Below, piece after piece: positions 36,828 through 45,712 of a stretch of DNA of 64,000 nt. Under the pieces are notes generated by a model that saw only the letters and a program-made list of their open reading frames with translations, was not told where the DNA came from and made no database searches. Both the position numbers and the translations under genes were made by a program. The DNA is from Marinobacter aromaticivorans (GTDB taxonomy: Bacteria > Pseudomonadota > Gammaproteobacteria > Pseudomonadales > Oleiphilaceae): assembly GCF_002806975.1 (NCBI RefSeq), contig NZ_NIHD01000007.1, positions 185,598-249,597 of the forward strand. Direction: 5' to 3'. Every line of letters begins with the position of its first letter. Position 1 is the stretch's first letter.

Positions 36828-39707
36828 TTATGCCGTAACGATAACCCGGATTCCTTCCAAAGCCAGGGTGGCGTGCCCGATGGCTTCACGGGCAGCTTTC
36901 AGCTGGTTGCGGAAGAAATCAATTTCCTCCTCGCGAATGGCCGGATTCACTTTTTTCAGGGCCTCGAGCCTGCGGATCTCCGGCTCGAAACTTGCCGCCA
37001 ACCGCTCCAGTGCCTTTTGCTTCATAGGTTCCAGATGCGGCGCAGACAAGCGCTCCACGTGGTCCACCATGGTTTCGACCTGGGGACGAATCTGTGGCAC
37101 AACGGCCTGAGCCGTGCGTCTGCGAATGTTTGAACACAGATCGTTCAAGCGATCATGGGGCAGTGCCGCTGAGAGTTCTTTACCGTTCACATCCACCAGC
37201 AGCCGCAAAGGCGAAACCGGCAGATAGCGGGTCAGTTGCAGGGCTTCGGGTGCCGGACAGTGCACTGTAAACAGCGCCTCCATAAGCAGAGTGCCGGCTG
37301 GCAATGCCTTCACCGACAGGCTGGCCAGCGCGGCCTTGCCCAGCCCGGAACTGGTTACCGAGTCCATCACGCCGGTTACCATCGGGTGTTCCCAGCTCAT
37401 AAAAGCGATGTCTTCACGCTCCAGGGCATGCCGGCGATCCCAGGTAACGGTTATACCGTCCTCCGGCAGCTCAGCCACATGGCCGGCCTGGTATTGCTCG
37501 CCGGGGCGCAGAATATCGGCATGTTCAGAGTGGTCTTCGACATCCACTCCAAGAATGTCGAAAGCTTCCATCATGTAATCCCGAACCTGGGCCGAGCCTT
37601 CTTCCTCTTCAATGCGGGCAATCAGCGCATCGGCTATTTCGGGACGGCAGGAGTTAAGCTCAATCAGTGCATCGCGACCGTTCTGCAACAGGGTTTTCAG
37701 GCGAAGGGTCTCGGCAGCCGAGGTTTCAACCAGGCTATCCAGCACAGACAAGTCACCTTCCATGGCGCTTCTCCATTGATCACTGACCGTTTCCTGCACC
37801 GCAACACCAACGGCGCAGCTTTCAGAAAACGCGTTCAGGCCTTCCTCGAACCAGCGGTACTGAACCTCCTGCGAGGTATTCCGGAGATAGGGGATATGAA
37901 TGTCGACGGTTTCTGTCTGGCCAATACGGTCAAGCCGCCCGATACGCTGCTCGAGCAGGTCAGGGTTGGCGGGCAGATCAAACAGCACCAGATGATGTGC
38001 AAACTGGAAGTTACGGCCTTCACTGCCAATCTCGGAGCAAATCAGTGCCTGGGCGCCCTGTTCATCATCGGCAAAATAGGCGGCAGCGCGGTCTCGCTCC
38101 ACCAGGTTCAGATGCTCATGGAATGCGGCGCTGCGAATGCCGGCGCGCAACTGAAGGTAATGTTCCAGCGCCATAGCGGTTTCGGCCAGGGCGCAAATTA
38201 CCACCACTTTGGCGGGGCGCAAGCTCACCAGCTTTTTCTCCAGCCAGTTAACTCGCGGATCATCCGCCAGCCACTGTTCCTCGGGCACGGATTGCTCGGG
38301 AGCTAACCCGGAGTAACCAAACGCCTGGTTCTGATACATGCCCGGGCAATCAAGGGGAACCGCATGGGGCCGGCGCTCGGGAAAACCCTGAATAGCCGCC
38401 CGGGTATTCCGGAACAGAACCCGCCCGGTGCCGTGGCGGTCCAGCAGCGCATCAATAATGGACTGGCGTGGCGAAGCCTCTTTCAGCAATTTTTCCAGCT
38501 CGTCCCCGAGCCAGGCTTCCAGGGCCTTGCGGTCATCCTCATGGATTTCCGAACCCTCATCCTGCAAACGCCGCACCACGCTGTTAATTGCTTCGTACTG
38601 TTGCTCTTCTTGCTGAAATGCCTGCAAATCGTGAAACCGCGCCGGGTCAAGCAGCCTTAGCCGGGCAAAGTGGCTGGCAACGCCCACCTGTTCTGGGGTT
38701 GCGGTCAGTAACAGCAAACCTTTGCTAACCGCAGACAGCTCCTCCACCAGCAGGTATTCCGGGCTGGCATTTTCGGGGCTCCAGGCCAGGTGATGGGCCT
38801 CATCCACAATCATCAGATCCCAACCCGCTTTCAAAGCGTCGTTTCTGGCTTTCCCGTTGTTCACCAGAAAATCGAGACTGCATAGCACCAGCTGGTCGCT
38901 TTCAAAAGGATTGACGGCTGCATCGTCCCCAAAAATATGAGTCATCAGCACATCAACATCGTCCTCACTGTCTTTGAGGGCGTCATAGCGGCCTTGGTCG
39001 ACAATCGAGAAGCGCAGATTGAAGCGCCGCAGCATTTCCACAAGCCACTGGTGAATCAGTGAATCGGGCACAACAATCAGCGCCCGACGGGCCCGACCGG
39101 TCTGCAGCTGATAATGCAGAATAAGGCCGGCCTCAATGGTTTTACCCAGGCCAACTTCATCTGCCAGAAGCACCCTTGGCGCATGGCGCCTGGCCACTTC
39201 GTGGGCAATGTAGATCTGGTGCTGCAAATGTTGTGTGCGGGCACCAATCAGCCCCTGGGCGGGAGACGCCCGTAACCGGTCCATATGCTGGAGTGTTGCG
39301 AAACGCAGACGAAAAGCACCATTGCGATCAAACTGACCGGCAAACAGACGCTGGTGGGGAGCGGAGAAATTGACCGAACCGGCAAGTTTTACCTCGGAGA
39401 TTTGCTCAATGTCCCCGCCAGGCTCTTCACTGCTACTGGCCTCAGCGTGATACAGCAGCACGCCCCCCAGATCCTCCACTGCACGCACGATATAGGTGCT
39501 GCCATCAAAGGTTTCGATTTCTTCGCCAATCTGGTAAACGATGCGGGATAAGGGTGCATTATCAATGGCGTACGTGCGCTCTTCATCCGCTGCGGGAAAC
39601 CCGAGGGTAACCCGGCGTCCGGACATATCCGTAACTATGCCAAGCCCGAGCGCAGTATCACTGTGGCTGACCCAGCGCTGACCAATAACAAATTCCGATG
39701 CGTCCAA
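36828..39707 (-). CDS. rapA: RNA polymerase-associated ATPase RapA (HepA)
   Basis: Swi2/Snf2-type ATPase that recycles RNA polymerase. I start at the TTG at 39707, which follows GGAGG by four bases and gives the expected N-terminus (SEFVIGQRWVSH, compare E. coli FTLGQRWISD). The frame runs on to 39797 but that part lies inside the upstream cysZ gene. The 959-residue product has two N-terminal Tudor-like domains, the helicase core with LADEVGLGKTIEAG (Walker A), IVDEAHHLAW (DEAH box), LLLTATPEQ, and QRIGRLDRIGQ (motif VI), and the RapA C-terminal domain. It follows cysZ closely, which it may share a transcript with. Confidence 0.93.
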   Translation of the reverse strand: MDASEFVIGQRWVSHSDTALGLGIVTDMSGRRVTLGFPAADEERTYAIDNAPLSRIVYQIGEEIETFDGSTYIVRAVEDLGGVLLYHAEASSSEEPGGDIEQISEVKLAGSVNFSAPHQRLFAGQFDRNGAFRLRFATLQHMDRLRASPAQGLIGARTQHLQHQIYIAHEVARRHAPRVLLADEVGLGKTIEAGLILHYQLQTGRARRALIVVPDSLIHQWLVEMLRRFNLRFSIVDQGRYDALKDSEDDVDVLMTHIFGDDAAVNPFESDQLVLCSLDFLVNNGKARNDALKAGWDLMIVDEAHHLAWSPENASPEYLLVEELSAVSKGLLLLTATPEQVGVASHFARLRLLDPARFHDLQAFQQEEQQYEAINSVVRRLQDEGSEIHEDDRKALEAWLGDELEKLLKEASPRQSIIDALLDRHGTGRVLFRNTRAAIQGFPERRPHAVPLDCPGMYQNQAFGYSGLAPEQSVPEEQWLADDPRVNWLEKKLVSLRPAKVVVICALAETAMALEHYLQLRAGIRSAAFHEHLNLVERDRAAAYFADDEQGAQALICSEIGSEGRNFQFAHHLVLFDLPANPDLLEQRIGRLDRIGQTETVDIHIPYLRNTSQEVQYRWFEEGLNAFSESCAVGVAVQETVSDQWRSAMEGDLSVLDSLVETSAAETLRLKTLLQNGRDALIELNSCRPEIADALIARIEEEEGSAQVRDYMMEAFDILGVDVEDHSEHADILRPGEQYQAGHVAELPEDGITVTWDRRHALEREDIAFMSWEHPMVTGVMDSVTSSGLGKAALASLSVKALPAGTLLMEALFTVHCPAPEALQLTRYLPVSPLRLLVDVNGKELSAALPHDRLNDLCSNIRRRTAQAVVPQIRPQVETMVDHVERLSAPHLEPMKQKALERLAASFEPEIRRLEALKKVNPAIREEEIDFFRNQLKAAREAIGHATLALEGIRVIVTA

Positions 39708-39723
39708 AAAACCTCCAGACTCG

Positions 39724-40473
39724 TTAATTTCGTGTTGCGCCGTTCTCGCGCACCCAATAGGCGGTTGCGCCGCACACCGCAGCGGGAACCACCACAAGAT
39801 TCAAAACCGGCACCATGGCTGCCAGAGCCACCGGCAGCCCGAAGCCCAGTGCAGACAGCCGGGTATCGGCAAGCAACCGGCGCAGTGCCTTGAAGCTCAC
39901 TTTGTGATTGTCGGCGGGGTAATCCACATACTGCAGAGCCATCATCCAGCTGTTAAACAGAAACCAGAGCACTGCTGCAACCAGGTTAACCACCGGAATC
40001 AGGCCAATGATAAACAGGCCTGTGGCCCGGGGCAGGTAATAGAGGATCTTCTGCACTTCGCGCCAGAGCGCCCGGGGGATGTCCTTGATGATGGCAGCCC
40101 AGCCGTCATCGGGGCTCACTTCCTGGCCGGTAAGATGTTTTTCGGTGAGCTCCGCCAGATAACCGTAAAAAGGAGAACCAATCAGGTTTGCAACAATCAC
40201 AAAGCCATACGCAAGCATCAACAGGATAACGGCACCGTATAAGGTCCAGAACAGCCAGTCCAGTGCCTGTAACCAGGCCCAGTCGGGCAGCCAGGCCATT
40301 GCGGAAGCAATCAGTACCCCAAAGAGCTCTGCCAGAAAATAGAACAGCAGCCCGAAAAGCAGAATGTTGATAACAAGCGGAATAACGACAAACAAGCGGA
40401 GGCCTGGCTGGCGAATCAGACGAAAGCCTTCACCCAGATAGCCCAGTCCACGAAAAAAATTTCCTCTGAGCAT
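39724..40473 (-). CDS. cysZ: Sulfate transporter CysZ
   Basis: Inner-membrane sulfate uptake protein of the EI24/CysZ family. The 249-residue length is standard. The start motif NFFRGLGYLGEGFRLIRQPGLRLFVVIPLVIN and the segment LIGSPFYGYLAELTEKHLTG are characteristic, as is VWFLFNSWMMALQYVDYPADNH-like sequence in the second half. Four to six membrane-embedded helices are predicted. The gene lies alone as to sulfur metabolism; rapA follows 16 bases downstream. Confidence 0.93.
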   Translation of the reverse strand: MLRGNFFRGLGYLGEGFRLIRQPGLRLFVVIPLVINILLFGLLFYFLAELFGVLIASAMAWLPDWAWLQALDWLFWTLYGAVILLMLAYGFVIVANLIGSPFYGYLAELTEKHLTGQEVSPDDGWAAIIKDIPRALWREVQKILYYLPRATGLFIIGLIPVVNLVAAVLWFLFNSWMMALQYVDYPADNHKVSFKALRRLLADTRLSALGFGLPVALAAMVPVLNLVVVPAAVCGATAYWVRENGATRN

Positions 40474-40570
40474 TGCCGATCAGTCCTCCGCTTCAATGAC
40501 AGTGACGGGGCGCAAAGCATATCATGTTGAAAACCTCCACACAGCCAGAGAACCCTGACGGAATTCATCA

Positions 40571-40975
40571 ATGGCAATACTGAAACATCAACTCACCAGG
40601 CTGCTGCACTTTCGGCCGCTATGGCGCTTCATCCTGCTGCTGTCGGTAGCCGCCATTGGTTTTCTGGCCACGACAGACACCAATTACCCGATCCCGTCTG
40701 CTCCCAGCGACAAAGTGAACCACCTGATTGCTTTTATTGAGCTCACAATCGTTACACGCCTCGCCTGGCCGCAACTCCACGCCGTGTGGTTCGCGCCGGC
40801 CCTGCTGGGTTTCGGTCTGGCCATTGAACTGGTGCAGGCAACCCTGCCTTACCGGGATTTCTCCCTGGCCGACGTGGCGGCAGACGGGGCAGGAATAGTC
40901 ATCGGACTCCTTCCCTGGCCCGGCCTACGTAAAATCACAAGTCGGGACTTGAGAGATTCGCCCGAATCCGTGTGA
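40571..40975 (+). CDS. VanZ-like membrane protein
   Basis: A 134-residue protein with about four membrane helices. The motif SAPSDKVNHLIAFIEL matches the DK-x-xH block of VanZ-like proteins, and the ELVQATLPYRDFSLADVAADGAGIVIG end is the second family block. Function is unknown in most bacteria. The stop codon lies inside the GacA/UvrY-like box of the following small RNA gene. The CDS is divergent from cysZ. Confidence 0.88.
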   Translation: MAILKHQLTRLLHFRPLWRFILLLSVAAIGFLATTDTNYPIPSAPSDKVNHLIAFIELTIVTRLAWPQLHAVWFAPALLGFGLAIELVQATLPYRDFSLADVAADGAGIVIGLLPWPGLRKITSRDLRDSPESV

Positions 40976-40988
40976 GATATCTCGCACA
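40971..40988 (+). promoter_or_regulatory. GacA/UvrY-like upstream activating box of the Csr-type RNA
   Basis: TGTGAGATATCTCGCACA at 40971-40988 matches the TGT-N12-ACA palindrome type bound by GacA/UvrY (7 of 9 symmetric pairs; 15 of 18 positions of the E. coli csrB-type sequence as I recall it). It lies about 170 to 185 bases before the predicted RNA start, like the distal box of E. coli csrB, and overlaps the vanZ stop codon. A second partial copy, TGTGAGATTGTGCG, begins at 40993. Confidence 0.65.
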
Positions 40989-41144
40989 AATCTGTGAGAT
41001 TGTGCGGTAATTTATCGTGCGTCGCATCTCCAGCCACCGGCCAACATGTCCTAACTGACTGATATGATTAACTTCCATTAACCTGACAAAAGCCAAACTC
41101 CGGCCAGGCACACATGGGTCACACGCGCCGACAAACTCGATTGG

Positions 41145-41150
41145 TATAGT
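41145..41150 (+). promoter_or_regulatory. Candidate -10 element of the Csr-type RNA
   Basis: TATAGT lies seven bases before the proposed RNA start at 41157. No good -35 hexamer is visible at 16 to 18 bases, as expected for a promoter needing an activator. Confidence 0.5.
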
Positions 41151-41156
41151 GAGCCT

Positions 41157-41390
41157 GTCAGGAATGACCGGGAATAAGGACGAAGCACTGGATGCACTCC
41201 TGCATGGAAAAGCAGGGAGAGGCAAGGACACAGGGATACCCGGCTTAAGGGACAACTATTCGGATCGCCGGCTCGGAAGCCGGCACCAGGGAGTGGCACA
41301 AGGATTCGCAACACGGCTGTTGCACTCAGCGCAAGGATGCGCCAACCTGTTCCGGTGAAAGGGCGACTTCAGGGTTGCCCTTTTTTATTT
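41157..41390 (+). ncRNA. CsrB/RsmZ-type regulatory RNA sequestering CsrA
   Basis: This stretch has no plausible ORF but has 14 GGA motifs between 41161 and 41338, many as AGGA or AGGGA. Several sit in hairpin loops: GTCA-GGAA-TGAC at 41157, CCTGC-ATGGAAAA-GCAGG at 41199, CCGGCT-CGGA-AGCCGG near 41268, and GCGC-AAGGAT-GCGC near 41330. It ends in an intrinsic terminator and is preceded by a -10 element and a GacA/UvrY-like box. These are the features of CsrB, RsmY and RsmZ RNAs, which bind many CsrA/RsmA dimers. The precise 5' end is inferred. Confidence 0.85.
41361..41387 (+). terminator. Rho-independent terminator of the Csr-type RNA
   Basis: GGGCGAC and GTTGCCC form a 7-bp stem (one G-T pair) with a six-base loop, followed by six T residues and then ATTT. 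Confidence 0.92.
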
Positions 41391-41496
41391 GTGCCGGATT
41401 TCCGCATACCCTCCCCTCAAACCGGGCCAAAAACAGCAGGAAAACTGCACATCCGTTATACTGCCGCCTCATTCCGGCAAGCAATTGAGCCCTGAA

Positions 41497-42600
41497 ATGG
41501 CAAGCAGACCTGATACCGACAACTACCTGTCCCTGTTCCTGAACAACACTCCCCTGCTGGACGTGCGGGCGCCTGTGGAATTCACCAGAGGCAGCTTCCC
41601 GGGCGCTGAAAACGCACCTCTGATGAATGATGAAGAACGGCATCGTGTCGGTATCTGCTACAAGGAAAAAGGCCAGGAGGAAGCCATCCGGCTCGGCCAC
41701 CAACTGGTTTCCGGAGACGTTAAAGCCCGGCGCATTGAAGCCTGGAAACGCTTTGCAACACGGCACCCCGAAGGATACCTGTTCTGTTTTCGTGGGGGCT
41801 TGCGCTCGAGACTGACGCAGCAGTGGATCAGAGAGGCCGGTATCGACTACCCCCTGGTGAAGGGCGGCTACAAAGCGTTGCGCCGGTTTCTTCTCGACAG
41901 CCTCGATAATCTTGTTGAATCCAGTGATTTCCGTATCATCAGCGGGCGCACAGGGACAGGCAAGACCCGCGTACTTCAGCAGCTGCCAAACCCGGTGGAC
42001 CTGGAAAAGCTGGCAAACCACAGGGGGTCCAGTTTTGGCCGCCAGGTAACACCGCAGCCATCACAGATAGATTTTGAAAACCGCCTCGCGGTCGCCATGC
42101 TAAAAGCCCATCACCTGAACATCGGCCCTGTTTATCTGGAAGATGAAAGCCGGCTGGTTGGTCGCTGTGCCTTGCCAGAGGTACTCAAACAAAAGATGGC
42201 CCATGCCCCCTTGCTCATTCTTGAGCAACCACTTGACGACCGTATCTGCATCATTCGGCAGGATTATGTGGAAAGCATGTCGGCGGATTACATGAGGCGG
42301 GATGGCGAAGAAGCTGGCTGGCTGAATTTTCGCGACTACCTGCTCGGGGCTCTGGACCGCATTAGCAAGCGCCTGGGCGGGGAGCGTCACCGCCAGTTGC
42401 ACCACCTGATGAAAGAGGCACTGGCACTGCAGGAAAGCACGGGCAATGCAGAAGGCCACAATGCCTGGATCCAGGCGCTTTTGCAGGACTATTACGACCC
42501 GATGTACGATTACCAGCTCCGCCAGAAGCAAGGGCAAATCCTAGTCCGCGGAGGCCCGGATGCTGTAATTGAGTGGGCCAAAGCCAATACTGCTGCGTAG
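41497..42600 (+). CDS. selU: tRNA 2-selenouridine synthase
   Basis: Replaces sulfur by selenium at the wobble 2-thiouridine of Lys, Glu and Gln tRNAs (also called mnmH). The start at 41497 removes 36 residues of the open frame that lie in the leader. The 367-residue product has an N-terminal rhodanese domain, with the catalytic cysteine in YLFCFRGGLRSRLTQQW, and a P-loop domain with IISGRTGTGKTRVLQQL. The selenophosphate synthetase needed as donor (selD) is not in the window. The gene starts about 107 bases after the Csr-type RNA terminator. Confidence 0.94.
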   Translation: MASRPDTDNYLSLFLNNTPLLDVRAPVEFTRGSFPGAENAPLMNDEERHRVGICYKEKGQEEAIRLGHQLVSGDVKARRIEAWKRFATRHPEGYLFCFRGGLRSRLTQQWIREAGIDYPLVKGGYKALRRFLLDSLDNLVESSDFRIISGRTGTGKTRVLQQLPNPVDLEKLANHRGSSFGRQVTPQPSQIDFENRLAVAMLKAHHLNIGPVYLEDESRLVGRCALPEVLKQKMAHAPLLILEQPLDDRICIIRQDYVESMSADYMRRDGEEAGWLNFRDYLLGALDRISKRLGGERHRQLHHLMKEALALQESTGNAEGHNAWIQALLQDYYDPMYDYQLRQKQGQILVRGGPDAVIEWAKANTAA

Positions 42601-42686
42601 ATGCGACATGTTTCAACCAGGCTCACATATACCCTCATCGTTTTGTCTGCTATATAAACTGCTGAGCCCACCCGGTTGTCTCGGTT

Positions 42687-42704
42687 CTGTAATCACGATG
42701 TAAC
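42687..42704 (+). promoter_or_regulatory. Possible degenerate Pho box upstream of mscS
   Basis: CTGTAATCACGATGTAAC matches about 12 of 18 positions of the PhoB consensus with the correct 11-base half-site spacing, 34 bases before the mscS start. The match is weak and may be chance. Confidence 0.28.
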
Positions 42705-42737
42705 ACCTAAGAAAACAGGAATCTACAAGGAGTCCCT

Positions 42738-43571
42738 ATGGAAGACCTATTGAGCGCTGACGGACGCGCCTCTGAATACGTCGACCAGGCCATTGCCCTG
42801 GTAATGACCTACGCGCCGAAAGTTTTGCTGGCCATCATCACACTGATCGTCGGTATGTGGCTGATCAACCGCTTTGTGAAAGTGCTGGACTCAAAGCTTG
42901 GCAAGAAAGATCCCACCCTGAACAAATTTCTTTGCGGGCTGCTCAGTGCCGTTCTGAAAGTTCTCCTGCTGATTTCTGTTGCCTCCATGGTAGGCATTGC
43001 GACTACCTCCTTTATTGCCATTATTGGTGCTGCCGGCCTGGCGGTTGGCCTCGCACTGCAGGGCAGCCTCGGAAACTTTGCCGGGGGCGTGCTGATTCTG
43101 ATTTTCAAGCCGTTCAAGGTAGGTGATGTTATCGAAGCTCAGGGGTTTCTGGGTTCGGTGCGCGAAATCAGTATTCTCTACACCATTGTTGACACCTTCG
43201 ATAACCGTCGCGTGGTGATTCCCAACGGCGAGCTGTCCAATGCAAGCCTGATCAATATGAGCGTTTACGAAACCCGCCGCTGCGACATGTCCTTTGGCAT
43301 CGGCTACGACGACGACATTGACAAGGCCAAAGCCATCTGCAAACGCCTGATCGAAGAAGATGAACGTGCCCTGAAAGATCCCGTGCCCCTCATTGTTGTT
43401 GGAGGCCTGGGTGACAGTTCCGTAGATCTGACGGTACGCGCATGGACCAAAGCAGGCGACTTATGGCCCTTCTACTGGGATATGCAGGAAAGGGTGAAAA
43501 AAGCGTTTGATGCGGAAGGTATCTCCATTCCCTTTCCCCAGCGCGATGTACATATGTACAAAACCGAGTGA
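42738..43571 (+). CDS. mscS: Small-conductance mechanosensitive channel MscS family
   Basis: Inner-membrane channel releasing solutes on osmotic downshock. The 277-residue product has the length and plan of E. coli MscS (286): three membrane helices in the first 125 residues, the pore helix GAAGLAVGLALQGSLGNFAGGVLIL with its small-residue pattern, then the beta domain beginning FKVGDVIEAQGFLGSVREI and the PNGELSN segment. The start has AAGGAG seven to eight bases upstream. It stands alone between selU and a YbaK-domain gene. Confidence 0.95.
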   Translation: MEDLLSADGRASEYVDQAIALVMTYAPKVLLAIITLIVGMWLINRFVKVLDSKLGKKDPTLNKFLCGLLSAVLKVLLLISVASMVGIATTSFIAIIGAAGLAVGLALQGSLGNFAGGVLILIFKPFKVGDVIEAQGFLGSVREISILYTIVDTFDNRRVVIPNGELSNASLINMSVYETRRCDMSFGIGYDDDIDKAKAICKRLIEEDERALKDPVPLIVVGGLGDSSVDLTVRAWTKAGDLWPFYWDMQERVKKAFDAEGISIPFPQRDVHMYKTE

Positions 43572-43742
43572 AATAGCAATCCGTATCCCATAGATACAAC
43601 CCGTTACTCGCAATTGGCACAACCTCAGCTAAGCTGACCATAATGGTGGGGTCTGATAACCCCGCCAGAAGGTCGCCGGAGCATGGCAACCACTGGGTTA
43701 ACCGCTCCGGGTTGCTGTCATTGCTGGTAGGAGGCTGTCACT

Positions 43743-44297
43743 ATGCCGATACAGCAGTTAAAAGAATTTCTGGATGAGGCAAATGTGGAATACATGTGCC
43801 TCACTCACCCCCCCGCGTTTACCGCTCAGGAGCTTGCTCACCATGTGAAAATCGCGGGTGACAAGGTGGTCAAAACCGTCATTATCGAACTGGATGGAAA
43901 AATGGCCATGCTGGTTATGCCGGCTACCTGGCGCGTTCGCTGGGAGAGCCTTTCCCGCATTCTGGATACTGACTTTGTCGATCTTGCCGACGAACAGGAG
44001 TTCCAGGACCGGTTTCCCAACTGCGAAGTCGGCGCCATGCCGCCCTTCGGCAACCTGTTCGGCATGACCGTGTATTGTGCCGAACCGCTGACCGAGCAGT
44101 CCGAACTGGCTTTTGCCGCAGGCAGTCACACCGAAACCGTGCATATGAAAACACGGGATTTCCTGAACCTGGTTCAACCCATGGTGCTCCATCGGGGCTT
44201 CATCAAGCCCGGCACCCAGAAGCCTGCCTGGTTGCTGAAAGACCGTCGCCAGCCCGGGGCGGAATCAAAACAACCTGCATCCGGACTGGTTGGCTGA
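43743..44297 (+). CDS. YbaK/aminoacyl-tRNA deacylase-domain protein
   Basis: A 184-residue protein with the YbaK/EbsC fold, which hydrolyses mischarged aminoacyl-tRNA in characterised members. The conserved lysine is in GDKVVKTVIIELDGKMAMLVMPA, and the glycine block GAMPPFGNLFGMTVYC is complete; the late segment AAGSHTETVHMKTRDFLNLVQP also fits. About 30 C-terminal residues after the domain are extra. It begins with AGGAGG at good spacing. It is not the short ProX or the longer CysK-type, so the tRNA specificity is open. Confidence 0.85.
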   Translation: MPIQQLKEFLDEANVEYMCLTHPPAFTAQELAHHVKIAGDKVVKTVIIELDGKMAMLVMPATWRVRWESLSRILDTDFVDLADEQEFQDRFPNCEVGAMPPFGNLFGMTVYCAEPLTEQSELAFAAGSHTETVHMKTRDFLNLVQPMVLHRGFIKPGTQKPAWLLKDRRQPGAESKQPASGLVG

Positions 44298-44382
44298 TGG
44301 CGTTTTCATAACCGGCTTGATCCCGGTCCCTTGTCTGATCTTTGCCATCGCGTAAACTGAAGGCATCAGACAGGAACCCGAT

Positions 44383-45678
44383 ATGACTCAAGCTTTTGAT
44401 ATTGTACTTGTCGGCGCCGGCATGGTCGGCGCCGCACTTGCCACCGGCCTGGGGCGGGACGGCTTCAGTGTGGCGATGGTTGATCGTGCCCCTGCCCCCG
44501 GTTTCGACCCCGATTCGGTACCGGATATCCGTGTATCCGCCCTGAGCGCCGGCAGTGAGCGTTACCTGCAAAATCTGGGCGCCTGGGATCACATCCTCAA
44601 CATGCGCGCCACACCCTATCGCCGGCTTGCGGTGTGGGATGAAACACGACACCCGCTGAGCAATCTGTTGCCGCCAACCGCAAACCGGGTGGAGTTCGAT
44701 GCCACCAGGCTGAACACGCCCCACCTTGGCCATATTGTTGAAAACCCGGTGACCCAGCACGGCCTCTGGCAGGCGGCGGAAGCTGAGCCCTCCGTCACTA
44801 TACTGGCCGGCAGTGGCATCGCCGGTATTACCCGGTCAGAAGAACAGGCCAGGGTCGTGCTCGAGAACGGCGAGGAGCTGGCCGCTGCGCTGGTGATTGG
44901 TGCCGATGGCGCCCAGTCCCGGGTGCGGGACATGGCTGGCATTGGCGTGACCCGGAATCAGTACGGCCAGCAGGCCATGGTTATTTCCGTGCGCTATCAG
45001 GGGCCGGTGCAGAATATCACCTGGCAGGGCTTTTACCCTTCGGGCCCCCGGGCCTTCCTGCCGTTACACAGTGCAGGCTCCGATGACCCGGGTGAAAGCC
45101 ACGCTTCACTGGTGTGGTACGACGCACCAGAGGAAATCGCCCGCCTGAAAAGCCTGGGCAACGACGCACTGATGGCGGAGATACAACAGGGCTTCCCAGC
45201 CGAACTGCCGCAGCTTACCCACATTGAAGGCCGGGCCAGCTTCCCCATCGCCCGCCAGCATGCCAAACAGTATTCTGCGGGGCGCGTTGTACTTGTGGGG
45301 GACGCCGCCCATACCATTAACCCCTTGGCGGGGCAGGGCGTGAACCTCGGTTTTCAGGATGCCCAGTGCCTGCAAGGTATTCTGAAAGAGGCCCGGAGGA
45401 CCGGCAAGGATCTGGCCGACGCCTCAGTGCTGGCAAGCTACGAGCAACAGCGACGACCGGCAAACCGGCGCATGATGTATGCCATGGATGCCTTTTACCA
45501 CCTGTTCAGCAACCGGATTCCTCCGCTGCACCTGCTCCGGAACCTCGGCCTGGGCACCGCCCGCGCCTTGCCCTTTGCCCGTAACCGCGTGGCACGCTAT
45601 GCCATGGGGATCGACGATGAGTTACCGGCGATTATCCGGCAATTAACAGCCCGGCTACCGGACCTGAACCAGCTTTAA
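44383..45678 (+). CDS. UbiH/UbiF/UbiI family FAD monooxygenase (ubiquinone synthesis)
   Basis: Aromatic-ring hydroxylase of the ubiquinone pathway, 431 residues. The FAD fold GAGMVGAALATGLGRDGFSVAMVD is at the start, the DG motif VIGADGAQSRVRDMAGI in the middle, and GDAAHTINPLAGQGVNLGFQDA carries the second FAD contact. Length and motifs are closest to UbiF (2-octaprenyl-3-methyl-6-methoxy-1,4-benzoquinol hydroxylase), but UbiH, UbiI and UbiM cannot be excluded from sequence alone. The ring precursor genes ubiC and ubiA are 25 kb away. A HIT gene follows 34 bases downstream. Confidence 0.88.
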   Translation: MTQAFDIVLVGAGMVGAALATGLGRDGFSVAMVDRAPAPGFDPDSVPDIRVSALSAGSERYLQNLGAWDHILNMRATPYRRLAVWDETRHPLSNLLPPTANRVEFDATRLNTPHLGHIVENPVTQHGLWQAAEAEPSVTILAGSGIAGITRSEEQARVVLENGEELAAALVIGADGAQSRVRDMAGIGVTRNQYGQQAMVISVRYQGPVQNITWQGFYPSGPRAFLPLHSAGSDDPGESHASLVWYDAPEEIARLKSLGNDALMAEIQQGFPAELPQLTHIEGRASFPIARQHAKQYSAGRVVLVGDAAHTINPLAGQGVNLGFQDAQCLQGILKEARRTGKDLADASVLASYEQQRRPANRRMMYAMDAFYHLFSNRIPPLHLLRNLGLGTARALPFARNRVARYAMGIDDELPAIIRQLTARLPDLNQL

Positions 45679-45712
45679 GTACCCGAACAACGATCAATAA
45701 AAGGAAGCCAAG

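Noticed and set aside
37236..38306. 356-codon plus-strand frame
   Set aside because: Antisense to rapA, no recognisable domain.
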